Of a stretch of 64,000 bases of DNA, positions 1 to 9,058 are shown one piece after another; position 1 is the first letter of the stretch, and each line of letters starts with the position of its first letter. Position numbers and translations under genes: made by a program. Below the pieces are notes generated by a model. That model was not told where the DNA came from, did no database searches, and saw only the letters and a program-made list of their open reading frames with translations. Origin of the DNA: DATNPH01 sp036703315. GTDB taxonomy: Bacteria > Cyanobacteriota > Cyanobacteriia > Cyanobacteriales > Coleofasciculaceae. The stretch spans positions 3,868-67,867 of the forward strand of contig DATNPH010000049.1 in the NCBI GenBank assembly GCA_036703315.1. The letters run 5' to 3'.

Positions 1-1
1 G

Positions 2-3000
2 CCTACTCAGAAAGTTCAGCAGCAGACGCCAGAGTGGAAACAGTTTTTAAGCCTACTAGAGAACACTCTGAATGCCAATCTTGAGCAACTCCGAATAGTA
101 GTAACGTTGCGTTCCGATTTTGAACCTCGCTTCCTCAACTCGGATGCGTTGAAATCATACTGGACAAAGGCTCGGTTTCCAGTACGTGCTATGCGATCGG
201 ATGAGTTAAGGCAAGCGATCGAGGGACCAGCTTCTGAGATGGCACTATACTTCGAGCCACCCAATCTGGTAGACAAGCTGATTGACGAAGTTGGGCAAAT
301 GCCAGGAGCGTTGCCTTTGCTATCGTTCACCCTGAGTGAACTTTACATCAAACTTGCCCAAAAGTGGAGAATTCAGGAAACCAGCGATCGCGCCTTGAGA
401 ATCGATGCTGATTTTGACACAGAAGGAGGCGTTGCAGGTTCACTAACGCGCAGAGCTAATCAAGAATATGACGGTTTACCCGATGATGCCCACAGAGCTA
501 CTTTACGGCGGGTGATGCTGCGGATGGTAACAACTGAGGGCGGGGAGTCGGCACGGCGACGGGTGCCATTATCAGAATTTGTGTATGCAGAGAAGGCAGA
601 AAATGACCGTGTCAAGCTAGTTTTAGAACAATTCAATCATGCTCGCCTGATTGTCAGTGGACAGGAAACAGGAGAACCTTATGTAGAGCCAGCTCATGAT
701 TTCTTAGTCAGAAGCTGGGATAAGTTACAGAAGTGGCAGCAGGAGGAGCAGGAAGATTTACCCCTGCAACGGCGACTAACACCCGTTGCCCTTGAGTGGA
801 AAAGTAAGGAACACTCATCAAGTTTGTTAGGAAAAACTGAACCATTTCTTGATTGGTGCGACAAGAAAATCGATTCCGCTGAAGACTGGTTGAACCAAAT
901 CAAGAAAGATGCCCAAGAACGTCGTAGAGAGAAAAAAAGGCAGTTTCTTTGGAATGGAAACCCTTATCTCGATGTATTAAGAAAGAGGCTCAAATCTTAT
1001 GACCACTGGTTTAACGAAGTAGAAACTGAGTTTGTGCAGCAAAGCGTTTGGCAAAGACGCAGAAATACTAATCTGCGTTGGAGCATTGCTAGCGCAGTAA
1101 TTCTATTCTTAAGTGGGCTAACTATCTGGGCTTTAAGGGAACAGAGAAATGCAGTAATAGGTCAAATGAGGACTGCTAGAGAATCCTCAGAAGCTGGCTT
1201 ACGTACAAATAATCTGACATTAGATACCTTGATTCAGAGTTTACAGGCAGGAAAACCTAGTAAACATTTGCTTTTACAAGTAGTTCCACCGGACAAACAG
1301 CTACAAAATCAAGTCATCGATACCTTACGCAAAGCGGTTTATCTCAACAGAGAACAGCAACGCTGGCAGCTACCTCAAAGTGACGTAGCACAGGATACAT
1401 TTATGAGCAAGGATGGCAAGCTCTTGATAGCTACCACAACAAATAAAGGTACTATCTGTGTCTGGGACTTAGAAAGTAGACAATGTGGAAAAGTCCCAGC
1501 CAATCTCGGCTCAGGGATTAATGCCAAGTTTAGCCCTGATGGCAAGAAACTGGCGTTAATGAGCGAGAATTTCTCAGGTGTCTACCTATGGGACTGGACA
1601 AATAATCAGTTTTATCAATCATCAAAGCTTCCAGGTAGAGTAGAGAGTGTCAGTTTTAGCCCCAATAGCAAAGCACTAGCTTTGATTAGCCATGATCAAA
1701 ATGGGCAAGGTTCCGCCTACTGGTGGAACTTGAAAAACAAGCAGTTCAGTAAATTAACAACGGTAAAAGGCAACATTCAAGGCATTGGTTTTAAAACTGA
1801 TGGCAATCTACTTGTAGCTACTACAACACATAAAAACAACAATAATACTGTCTACTTATGGGACTACAGATTGCGCAAAAATTTGGGTGTGTTCAAACCT
1901 GAATTTCCATTTTCCGTTGATAACGTCATCATTAGTCCAAATGGCAGCAGCTTGGTAATTATCGCTGGTTCTGCAAGAGCGGCAGGAGCTGTATCTCAGC
2001 TATGGAACGTGGGAGACAAACAACCGCAAGCATTAGGTCAAGCTCTTAAACTTAATTTTAGTCCCGATGGTGAACAATTAGCTATCAGAGACTCTAATGG
2101 TACTGTTCGTTTGCTAAAATCCCCATTTGGTTCACAAGTGGCAGAATTCAAAGGTCATCAAGGCTTAGTTTCTAGCATCAGTTTTAGTCCCAATGGCAAC
2201 CAATTCTTCACGGTTGGAAATGACAATACTATCCGCCTATGGAATGTAGCGGAAGAGATTCAATTGTTAAGCCAGAGCCAGTCTCAAGAACTGCAAAACT
2301 CAGTTCAACAACTAAGTTTTAGTTCCGATGGCAAGCAATTAGCAACTCTAGAACTAGCAACTCCAGAAGTGGGGACTGTTCATTTGTACGATTTTTCGTC
2401 GGGTCAACATTTAAAGAAATTGCCACAAAGTTACAACGCCGAAAGTCAGCTGATTTTTAGTCCGAAGGACAAGCAACTGGCAATCGTTGAACCAAATGTT
2501 ATCCACTTGTGGGATTTATCGTCAAATAAAGCTATAGATTCATTTCCAGGACAGTACGAGCCACAAAGTAGCCTAAGTTTTAGCCCTGATGGGAAAAAAC
2601 TTGCAATTATTGAAAGTAACGAAGAGCAAAGCACTTTACGGTTACTAGATCTAGCCACCAAACAAGAGAAGAAGTCGAATTGGGATACAAGCTTTATCAA
2701 GAGCATATCTTGGAAATCTGACGCTAATGGAGATAAGCTTTTAGTAGCGATCGCGGGTGTTGGAACTAGAGCAAGTGTTGGTAGTGTTGAGATCTGGGAT
2801 TTCTTCTCTCGTAAACAGTTGGCATCTTTAGAGTTGACGCAACGTTTTATCAAGGGTATTAAAAACATCAGCCTCAACCATGAAAGTAGTCTAGTCACCA
2901 TTAATTTAGGAAATTCTATTATCCTGTGGGATTTGCAAAGCGGTCAGAGTGTTAAATTCAACTTAGGTTCTAGTGAGACTAGCACCGATGGCGACACCAA

Positions 3001-3208
3001 CTCAGCGAAATTTAGTGAGATTAGCCCTGACGGGAGTGTTATGGCTACTATTGACGAGAACGGTAAGGCTAAGTTGTGGCAGTTGGGAGGATTTGATGAT
3101 TTGTTCGCAAAAGGTTGCACTAGAGTGTATAAGTATCTAAATACTCTTGATGAGAAGAACAGCGCTCGCCACCTGTGTGATGGTATTAGCAACTCTCCCC
3201 GTAAATAG
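2..3208 (+). CDS. nSTAND NTPase with C-terminal WD40 propeller (5' end outside window)
   Basis: The frame is open from base 2, so the gene begins upstream of the window. The first residues visible (VVTLRSDFEPRF) look like the late part of the nSTAND NTPase core seen in cyanobacterial WD40 proteins, followed by a winged-helix-like region (VEPAHDFLVRSW). One membrane segment is coded near 1075-1135 (SAVILFLSGLTIWAL), then about 600 residues of degenerate WD40 repeats (recurring FSPDGK and LWD/LWN). The Cys-rich tail (RHLCDG) is a usual end cap for these proteins. In this family the N-terminus carries the effector (caspase, TIR, protease and others), and the propeller is thought to sense ligand; the effector here is not visible. 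It is convergent with the Uma2 gene. Family assignment is firm, function inferred. Confidence 0.85.
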   Translation, partial: PTQKVQQQTPEWKQFLSLLENTLNANLEQLRIVVTLRSDFEPRFLNSDALKSYWTKARFPVRAMRSDELRQAIEGPASEMALYFEPPNLVDKLIDEVGQMPGALPLLSFTLSELYIKLAQKWRIQETSDRALRIDADFDTEGGVAGSLTRRANQEYDGLPDDAHRATLRRVMLRMVTTEGGESARRRVPLSEFVYAEKAENDRVKLVLEQFNHARLIVSGQETGEPYVEPAHDFLVRSWDKLQKWQQEEQEDLPLQRRLTPVALEWKSKEHSSSLLGKTEPFLDWCDKKIDSAEDWLNQIKKDAQERRREKKRQFLWNGNPYLDVLRKRLKSYDHWFNEVETEFVQQSVWQRRRNTNLRWSIASAVILFLSGLTIWALREQRNAVIGQMRTARESSEAGLRTNNLTLDTLIQSLQAGKPSKHLLLQVVPPDKQLQNQVIDTLRKAVYLNREQQRWQLPQSDVAQDTFMSKDGKLLIATTTNKGTICVWDLESRQCGKVPANLGSGINAKFSPDGKKLALMSENFSGVYLWDWTNNQFYQSSKLPGRVESVSFSPNSKALALISHDQNGQGSAYWWNLKNKQFSKLTTVKGNIQGIGFKTDGNLLVATTTHKNNNNTVYLWDYRLRKNLGVFKPEFPFSVDNVIISPNGSSLVIIAGSARAAGAVSQLWNVGDKQPQALGQALKLNFSPDGEQLAIRDSNGTVRLLKSPFGSQVAEFKGHQGLVSSISFSPNGNQFFTVGNDNTIRLWNVAEEIQLLSQSQSQELQNSVQQLSFSSDGKQLATLELATPEVGTVHLYDFSSGQHLKKLPQSYNAESQLIFSPKDKQLAIVEPNVIHLWDLSSNKAIDSFPGQYEPQSSLSFSPDGKKLAIIESNEEQSTLRLLDLATKQEKKSNWDTSFIKSISWKSDANGDKLLVAIAGVGTRASVGSVEIWDFFSRKQLASLELTQRFIKGIKNISLNHESSLVTINLGNSIILWDLQSGQSVKFNLGSSETSTDGDTNSAKFSEISPDGSVMATIDENGKAKLWQLGGFDDLFAKGCTRVYKYLNTLDEKNSARHLCDGISNSPRK

Positions 3209-3209
3209 G

Positions 3210-3387
3210 AATCTGTAGGATGGGTTATAGCCTCACCTGACCCATTCGATAAAACTTGCGATCTGCGCTTTCCTGCTCCGCACCTTAGCGCAGCGTTAGC
3301 GACGCTAGGAGGGTCTGCTTACGCAAACGCAGCAACGCTTCGCGATCGCAACCCTAAAAACACATCTTATAAACTGTCCCGAATTCA
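3210..3387. repeat. HIP1-type intergenic repeat between convergent genes
   Basis: The gap between the convergent WD40 and Uma2 genes holds a GC-rich, partly self-complementary stretch (about 3270-3350) built of GCG/CGC words and ending in the HIP1-like CTTCGCGATCGC. Sequences of this style are dispersed between genes in cyanobacteria. It could fold and help end transcription from both sides, but there is no T-run. Confidence 0.4.
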
Positions 3388-3969
3388 TTAGTCAAACTCA
3401 GGGGGCCATAATTCTGATACGGCTAGTTCCCATCCCGGCAGCAACTCTGGAATTGTCAGGGTGTCTCCATCTTTGAGCACAACAGCGGGCTGGTTCGGGC
3501 GATAGACGCTGAGCGTGAACTTGTCAGGGTCTATCAGGATACCAACCTGAGTGCCTAGTTTCAGAAATAGCTCAATCTTTTCAACAAGCGGCTTAATTCG
3601 GTCAGTCTTGGACTTCACTTCGACCATCAAATCTGGCAACAGCTCTACAAAGTCGCGCTTGGTCTTCTTGAGTTTATCAGCTCGCACAAAAGACACATCT
3701 GGAGCGCGGAGGTTTCTAGGTTGCTCCTCACCATTGTTGCTGTCTTTTCCTTCTGTGGTGGGCAAAATAAAACCAGCACTAGAGCCTGTCACCCGACCCA
3801 ACCGACGAGGCATCACCCAGTTATTGAGGAAGGTCAACAACCGAGAGCCAATTTCATCGGATTCGTAATCGGACGGTCCCATAACTAAGATATTTCCCTC
3901 TACTAACTCCATCTGCCAATCTGGATGCTCGGCTTGTAGTTGCTCTAAATCTGCAATGGTCATGGACAT
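3388..3969 (-). CDS. Uma2-family (DUF820) PD-(D/E)XK endonuclease-like protein
   Basis: A 193-residue protein of the Uma2 family, which is greatly expanded in cyanobacteria and has a restriction-endonuclease fold. Visible signature: WQMELVEGNI near the start, APDVSFV supplying the metal-binding Asp, LMVEVKSKTD supplying the ExK pair, and the usual LLPGWELAVSELW end. All catalytic positions appear present, so an active nuclease fold is plausible; no substrate is known for most members. It starts 22 bases downstream of the TIR gene on the same strand, so the two are probably one transcript. That makes it a possible nuclease partner of the TIR protein, though Uma2 genes are also common as singletons. 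Confidence 0.85.
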   Translation of the reverse strand: MSMTIADLEQLQAEHPDWQMELVEGNILVMGPSDYESDEIGSRLLTFLNNWVMPRRLGRVTGSSAGFILPTTEGKDSNNGEEQPRNLRAPDVSFVRADKLKKTKRDFVELLPDLMVEVKSKTDRIKPLVEKIELFLKLGTQVGILIDPDKFTLSVYRPNQPAVVLKDGDTLTIPELLPGWELAVSELWPPEFD

Positions 3970-3991
3970 AAGACAAGTACCTACCCTTTAG

Positions 3992-5542
3992 TTACGACAG
4001 TGCTATCAGATAAAGAAGTTTGTCATTGAAATGAAGATGTTGCAGTTCATCGGGAGGAGAAACAAGAGGTGGTCCCTCAATAATCACAGGAATAATCTCA
4101 GGCGGATTTAGTCCATCTTTCCCTTGGCGTTCAAGGGCATACAACGCCTCTTTAAGTACCCACGGCGACTCTTTAGCGGCTGTAGACCAAAACAACAGGA
4201 AAAGGTCACATTCATCGATATGACGGTAGAGTTCCTTCTCCCAGCGATCGCCAGGTTCTAAATTCAACACATCCTGAAAAACCTCAATTCCAGTAACAGC
4301 AAGTCCTTGTACTCGTTTGAGTACTTCCTTACGGTCTTTAGACGAGTAAGAAACGAATGCTTTTCTGTAGAGGTGTGCAGCTTCTCCCACAAGTTTAGGT
4401 TCGATTGAATTAGAGGAAGCAGCAGGAATAATCGATAGCTTAAATTTCAGATGTCCAATGGGAATACTGTTTTGGCTTACACTCAGGGTGCCAATGATTG
4501 TCTTCTGAGTCAGATTAGAAGGAACCGTTACTCCAAATTGCACCCAATCTGCTCTTCCATTCCAAAGTAATTGTTGAATAGGTTCATCAACTTCAAGCTT
4601 GGGAATGGAGAGATAAAAGGTAAGTTCTGTTCCCCGTTCAATAGGGATTCCTAAGCTTCTCACTCCCAGTCGCTCGGCATCAGGGTCAAATTGTAGAGCA
4701 TTTTGTTGGACAATTTCAGCTTGCTGAGGAAGATGGACAAAAACTTGAACTAGGAACATATCTCCACAAGCTACAGCAGGGGGACTAAAGACGCTGCAAT
4801 CCACCAAGTCTTTGTTAGTAACGGTGGGTTGTGGAGGAGGTTCTTGGATTCGGTAAACTTGTTCGAGTTGTTCTTGAAACTGAGCTAAATCTTTGTTGTC
4901 AGAGTATTGTTGTCCCTGATTTATTGAAGTGGATGGACTTGAGGTAATGTCTATCTCAACTGGAGAGGGAGGTGGAACTGTACTAATTTCCACACGCCCC
5001 TCAACTCCCCTCGAAGCATAGGAATCATCGCTTGCTAAATCGTCGTCTACCTCCCCGTTGGGTTGGGAAGGCGAAACATTTGATTCCGAGCCGATTGAAC
5101 AGACGGCTTCATAAATAGCGACGGCGGCAATCTTTAAATTCTCAATCTGACCTTCCCAAGATGTCACAGGAGAATAATCAAGCAATGGAGAACAAAATCC
5201 TTTGACACGAGAAGCCCTTAAGTTAACTGGGCTTAAGTTAATTGCGATAACGATATCTTGTGATGCTATTTCTTGTAGCTCCCATCTCCTCCTATTAACA
5301 GAGTCAAGGTAAGCCGAACTAACTAACATCACAGCCACATCAGCGGAATTAATGCGTGATTCAATTTCTTCTCTTTGTTCGATCGCTGAAATTTGCCCTT
5401 CATGATAAGAGGAGATAGTAAGATGTTTCCATTGCAACGACCTTAAATGTTTTAGCAGCTCATCGAGTAAAGCTTGGTCTTGGGATGTATAAGAAATGTA
5501 GATATCAGCTGTTAGATTGAATGGCGACGGATCGTCTGACAC
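3992..5542 (-). CDS. Double-TIR protein with a central beta-rich domain
   Basis: A 516-residue soluble protein. The N-terminal TIR domain (about residues 12-130) has DIYISYTSQD and a later RRRWELQEI. A low-complexity Ser/Pro/Gln linker (about 150-240) follows, then a beta-rich domain (about 245-372, CSVFSPPAVACGD...) that I cannot name securely. A second TIR domain (about 392-510) begins KAFVSYSSKDRKE and keeps SPWVLKEAL, with Glu465 in the position of the NADase catalytic Glu. Bacterial TIR domains commonly hydrolyse NAD+ or make cyclic ADP-ribose variants in anti-phage and stress signalling. Two TIRs in one chain could form an intramolecular pair. It shares a 348-base divergent promoter region with the S8 protease and is followed by the Uma2 gene. 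TIR calls are strong; the defence role is inferred. Confidence 0.85.
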   Translation of the reverse strand: MSDDPSPFNLTADIYISYTSQDQALLDELLKHLRSLQWKHLTISSYHEGQISAIEQREEIESRINSADVAVMLVSSAYLDSVNRRRWELQEIASQDIVIAINLSPVNLRASRVKGFCSPLLDYSPVTSWEGQIENLKIAAVAIYEAVCSIGSESNVSPSQPNGEVDDDLASDDSYASRGVEGRVEISTVPPPSPVEIDITSSPSTSINQGQQYSDNKDLAQFQEQLEQVYRIQEPPPQPTVTNKDLVDCSVFSPPAVACGDMFLVQVFVHLPQQAEIVQQNALQFDPDAERLGVRSLGIPIERGTELTFYLSIPKLEVDEPIQQLLWNGRADWVQFGVTVPSNLTQKTIIGTLSVSQNSIPIGHLKFKLSIIPAASSNSIEPKLVGEAAHLYRKAFVSYSSKDRKEVLKRVQGLAVTGIEVFQDVLNLEPGDRWEKELYRHIDECDLFLLFWSTAAKESPWVLKEALYALERQGKDGLNPPEIIPVIIEGPPLVSPPDELQHLHFNDKLLYLIALS

Positions 5543-5890
5543 CGTGTTTGCTCCTTCAGGTTGTGTTCTTCAACAATGATGCCCATAGGAAAAGCCGTTG
5601 TGGACGATGATGCCGTTGCTTGTCCACCCTGAGTTTCTCAGTAAAGAGATGATCTTCCACTCAGTTTACCAGTGAGGGCTTAGCGTTAAGACAGCCAGAG
5701 GCGATCGCGCTCCTAGTTGATAGACGATACAAGCGATTCAGTTAGAGAAAAGGCGTAGATCAGCAGATTTCCCTATCCTATACCTAGTTAAGAAGTAGAC
5801 ATTCAATGCAACAGAGCTGACCTGCGGAGTACAGTTAGGGGCAAATGTAGTTAGCGCTGACTAACTACATGCTTAATCAAGAGAAGTATT
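5543..5890. promoter_or_regulatory. Divergent intergenic region between TIR gene and S8 protease
   Basis: This 348-base gap must contain the promoters of both divergent genes. It includes one GCGATCGC (5701-5708) and a short repeated TAGTTAG/CTAACTA motif around 5847-5866 (GTAGTTAGCGCTGACTAACTAC), an imperfect inverted repeat 25-45 bases upstream of the protease start that could be an operator. No convincing -10/-35 pair was identified. Confidence 0.35.
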
Positions 5891-8392
5891 ATGAGCAATT
5901 TACAAGAGGAATACTCCTATCGGGCAGGTCAGAAGATTAATCTTGTGAAGCGTCCCGATCAGTTTATTGTGCGATCGCTTCCCAACAGACTTAAGGAGAT
6001 TGGCATCCCTGACGCTGAGCAAGTCTCCTCTGCATCATCACGAGTAACGACGCGAACAGTAGACCTAGAGCGTCTAATGAGCGAAGCTCGACACCTAGCG
6101 CCAACTCACCATGCTTATCAGGTTGCCCAAACCGGAGAGGATTTCCTGATCACTGACCGGATTTTCGTAACGTTCCGTGAACCACTAACAGCTGAGCAAG
6201 TAGACACCTTTACTGGTCGCTATGGACTTGTGCAACGGCAGGCTTACTCCGATCGCGATTACCTGTTTCAGCTGACTGACCATACTGGAATCAATCCAGT
6301 AAAACTGGTCGTGAAACTGACGGAAGATGAGCCGCAGGTAGAGAGTGCAGAGCATGACCTTAACTACCTCGCCAAACCCTACGAATCGACAGAGCCTACC
6401 GACCCTTTTTACAAGCAACAATGGCATTTGCACACCCATCTTGAAAATCCTGATTTTGACCCTAGGGCTTCATCGAGATGTGAAGCCGCTTGGCAGCTAC
6501 TGGGAAATTTCGGCAGTTCTGATGTTGTTGTAGGCGTTACAGATGATGGCTGCAAGTTGAATCACCCCGACTTCGATTCACCTGGAAAGTTTGCAGGTTG
6601 GGCGTACTTTGTAGGCGATCGCCTCGTGACCAATATCGACATTGACGCCAATCCAGCCAAGATGTACAAGGAAGGCGCTAACCACGGCACCTCTTGTGCT
6701 GGGGTAATCGCGGCAGAACTCGATGGCGTGCTAACCGTCGGCGCTGCACCTGGATGTCGTCTCCTCCCTGTCAAGTGGGAGTCAAAAGGCTCGTCACTGT
6801 TGATCAGTGACTCTAAATTACTAACAACTCTCAACTACGTAGCCGATAAAGTAGATATCCTATCTAACTCATGGGGCATCGTTCCCACCACCCTCTGGCC
6901 GATCGTGGTCACGAAACGAATTGCAGAGTTAGCTAAAAATGGTGGTTCTCGACGTTCCGGTATCGTCTTCCTCTGGGCGGCTGGCAACGATAATTGCCCC
7001 ATTCAACATACCGCTTCTGTAAATGTTCCTTATACCAGTGGATGGGATGTTCGGTCGGATGGTTCGCAAGTCTGGTATGGCGTCGAAACCAGCCGTAACT
7101 TCCAGAACAATCTGCTGGAAATTCCAGGGGTGATGCATGTCGCCGCCCTTGCTAGCACCGCCCAACGGAGTCACTACTCCAACTATGGTACTGGGATTGG
7201 CATCTGCGCCCCCACCAACAATCGCCACGAGTATCGTCGCCTCACGGTTCGAGGTCTTGGCGTCACTACTACGATAGGTTCCGGTGACCTTACCACCCCT
7301 AGCTTCGGTGGTACGTCGAGTGCGACACCGCTAGTAGCTGGCATTGCAGCACTTACCCTCTCAGCTAACCCGGAGCTAACGGCATTAGAGGTCATCTCAA
7401 TTCTAAAGCGGACAGCGTCCAAGGATTTGAATTTAGAAGGTTATTCCCGAACCCCAGCCGCAAACTACGACCCTAACCCCAGTTGGGACGTTTCACCGAT
7501 TGAGCCTTTCCAGCAGGGAGACTTTCTCGATAAGGGTGACCCAGACGGCACTTGGAGTCCTTGGTTTGGTCACGGCAGGGTAGACGCTCTTAACGCTGTC
7601 ACCGCAGCTCAACGAATGCGCCGCGAACCTACCCCAAAATTCCTCTATAAGTCCAATCCAGAACGCGCCATCCCTGACAATGACCCTACTGGTATTCAAG
7701 ATATTATTCGGGTACTTGAGACAGGTCGCGTGCGCGACATCTTTGTTAACGTCAATATCACTCATAGTTGGATTGGTGACCTGCGGGTTCAGTTGACGGC
7801 TCCCAATGGCATGATCGTACTTCTCCACGATCGCACTGGAGCCAGCCAAGACAAAATCCAGCAAACTTATAATATTCAGGCAATTCCTGCACTTGCCTCG
7901 CTGAGGAACAGCCGTATCAATGGTGACTGGACGCTTCAGGTTCAGGATGTAGCCGCCAATAACGTCGGCATTCTGCAAAGCTGGGCGCTAGAGATTGATG
8001 TGACTCCTGAACCCGTCGTAATGGAGGATACTCAGGTGGTTGAGATCCCGGACAATGACCCAAATGGAATTGTACGAACCCTTAGTTTACCAGCTGGGAT
8101 TATTCAAGACTTAGCCGTCTCCGTTGATATTACTCATCCTTGGCTCGGAGACTTGCGGGTTGCTCTGACGCTTCCAGACAGCACAACTCTCTGCCTCCAT
8201 GATCGCACAGGAGGTGCTGCAAGCAAATTAGTACGAACGTGGCATCTTCAGGAGTTACCGACGCAAAAGCCATTACGGGGTAGTAACGCAGGCGGCACTT
8301 GGCAACTCCAAGTTGCGGATCTAGCCGCCAAGGATGTTGGCAAGCTCAATCGCTGGCACATTGAGGTCACTACAACCGCTAACTCTATTTAA
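5891..8392 (+). CDS. Subtilisin-like S8 protease with two C-terminal P-domains
   Basis: An 833-residue serine protease. The catalytic triad is visible: Asp218 in GVTDDG, His265 in NHGTSCAG and Ser476 in GGTSSATP. Residues 1-170 resemble an inhibitor-like prodomain (ITDRIFVTFREPL) without signal peptide or membrane helix, so it should be cytosolic. After the catalytic domain come two tandem proprotein-convertase P-domains (about 595-700 and 715-828), each with IPDNDP(T/N)GI, GDLRV and GxWxLQVxD motifs. The layout recalls the calcium-dependent intracellular PrcA protease of Anabaena, which as I recall has a single P-domain. It is divergent from the TIR/Uma2 pair. Function may be regulated proteolysis, possibly of conflict proteins; this last point is inference. 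Confidence 0.88.
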   Translation: MSNLQEEYSYRAGQKINLVKRPDQFIVRSLPNRLKEIGIPDAEQVSSASSRVTTRTVDLERLMSEARHLAPTHHAYQVAQTGEDFLITDRIFVTFREPLTAEQVDTFTGRYGLVQRQAYSDRDYLFQLTDHTGINPVKLVVKLTEDEPQVESAEHDLNYLAKPYESTEPTDPFYKQQWHLHTHLENPDFDPRASSRCEAAWQLLGNFGSSDVVVGVTDDGCKLNHPDFDSPGKFAGWAYFVGDRLVTNIDIDANPAKMYKEGANHGTSCAGVIAAELDGVLTVGAAPGCRLLPVKWESKGSSLLISDSKLLTTLNYVADKVDILSNSWGIVPTTLWPIVVTKRIAELAKNGGSRRSGIVFLWAAGNDNCPIQHTASVNVPYTSGWDVRSDGSQVWYGVETSRNFQNNLLEIPGVMHVAALASTAQRSHYSNYGTGIGICAPTNNRHEYRRLTVRGLGVTTTIGSGDLTTPSFGGTSSATPLVAGIAALTLSANPELTALEVISILKRTASKDLNLEGYSRTPAANYDPNPSWDVSPIEPFQQGDFLDKGDPDGTWSPWFGHGRVDALNAVTAAQRMRREPTPKFLYKSNPERAIPDNDPTGIQDIIRVLETGRVRDIFVNVNITHSWIGDLRVQLTAPNGMIVLLHDRTGASQDKIQQTYNIQAIPALASLRNSRINGDWTLQVQDVAANNVGILQSWALEIDVTPEPVVMEDTQVVEIPDNDPNGIVRTLSLPAGIIQDLAVSVDITHPWLGDLRVALTLPDSTTLCLHDRTGGAASKLVRTWHLQELPTQKPLRGSNAGGTWQLQVADLAAKDVGKLNRWHIEVTTTANSI

Positions 8393-8482
8393 TAGGGAAC
8401 TAGCAATAAGGTGGCAATGGTACGCTGGATGTAAAGTGGCTCTCGCGCTAATTCGTTACCTGAGCTAGCTCACAGTAGATCA

Positions 8483-9049
8483 ATGCTCACTACTCTGGAA
8501 TTACGTTGGTTTTCCCACGGCACACCGCTGCCAGAGGTGGAACACTGGTTCAGTATCGATTGTCCTGGTGAACGGCAAGGTTCGGCAGAAGAACGGGAAG
8601 ATTTATATCTTTACACGCCAGAGTGTGACTATCTCAACATCAAACTGCGACAGGGAAGTCTGGAAGTGAAGTGGCGCAAGACGGAACTGGGTATTTTGCA
8701 ATTTGGCGATCGCTGGGAAGGGAAACTCGAAAAATGGCTGAAGTGGATTTGCCAAGATCCAACACAACAGAGTATTTTGCCAGCGGATGTGATAGGAAAA
8801 GGACCCTGGGTTGGAGTTAAAAAAGTGCGATCGCAACGCCAATACCAAGGCGTCTCCTATGAACTCACCCAGTTAACTATCAGAAATGATGTTTGGTGGA
8901 GTATTGCATTTGAGATGGCAGATAAAGATACTGACCAAATTAATCATTTTGAAGACGTAGTCAGCCAAGTTAGTAAGACTTATCAGGGAGCAAACTTGTC
9001 AGCTGATAAGTCTTACGCTTATCCCCGTTGGCTCTCTGTTTTAATTTGA
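8483..9049 (+). CDS. Conserved hypothetical protein, weakly CYTH-like
   Basis: A 188-residue soluble protein that I do not recognise by name. It opens with TLELRWF and then alternates charged beta-like strands (LNIKLRQGSLEVKWRK, YELTQLTIRND, WWSIAFEMAD), a pattern reminiscent of a CYTH/triphosphate-tunnel fold, although the classic ExExK start is not present as such. It lies 90 bases behind the S8 protease on the same strand and runs tail-to-tail with the next GNAT gene (10 bases apart). The composition and length look like a real gene; the fold suggestion is weak. Confidence 0.65.
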   Translation: MLTTLELRWFSHGTPLPEVEHWFSIDCPGERQGSAEEREDLYLYTPECDYLNIKLRQGSLEVKWRKTELGILQFGDRWEGKLEKWLKWICQDPTQQSILPADVIGKGPWVGVKKVRSQRQYQGVSYELTQLTIRNDVWWSIAFEMADKDTDQINHFEDVVSQVSKTYQGANLSADKSYAYPRWLSVLI

Positions 9050-9058
9050 CACCTAAGC

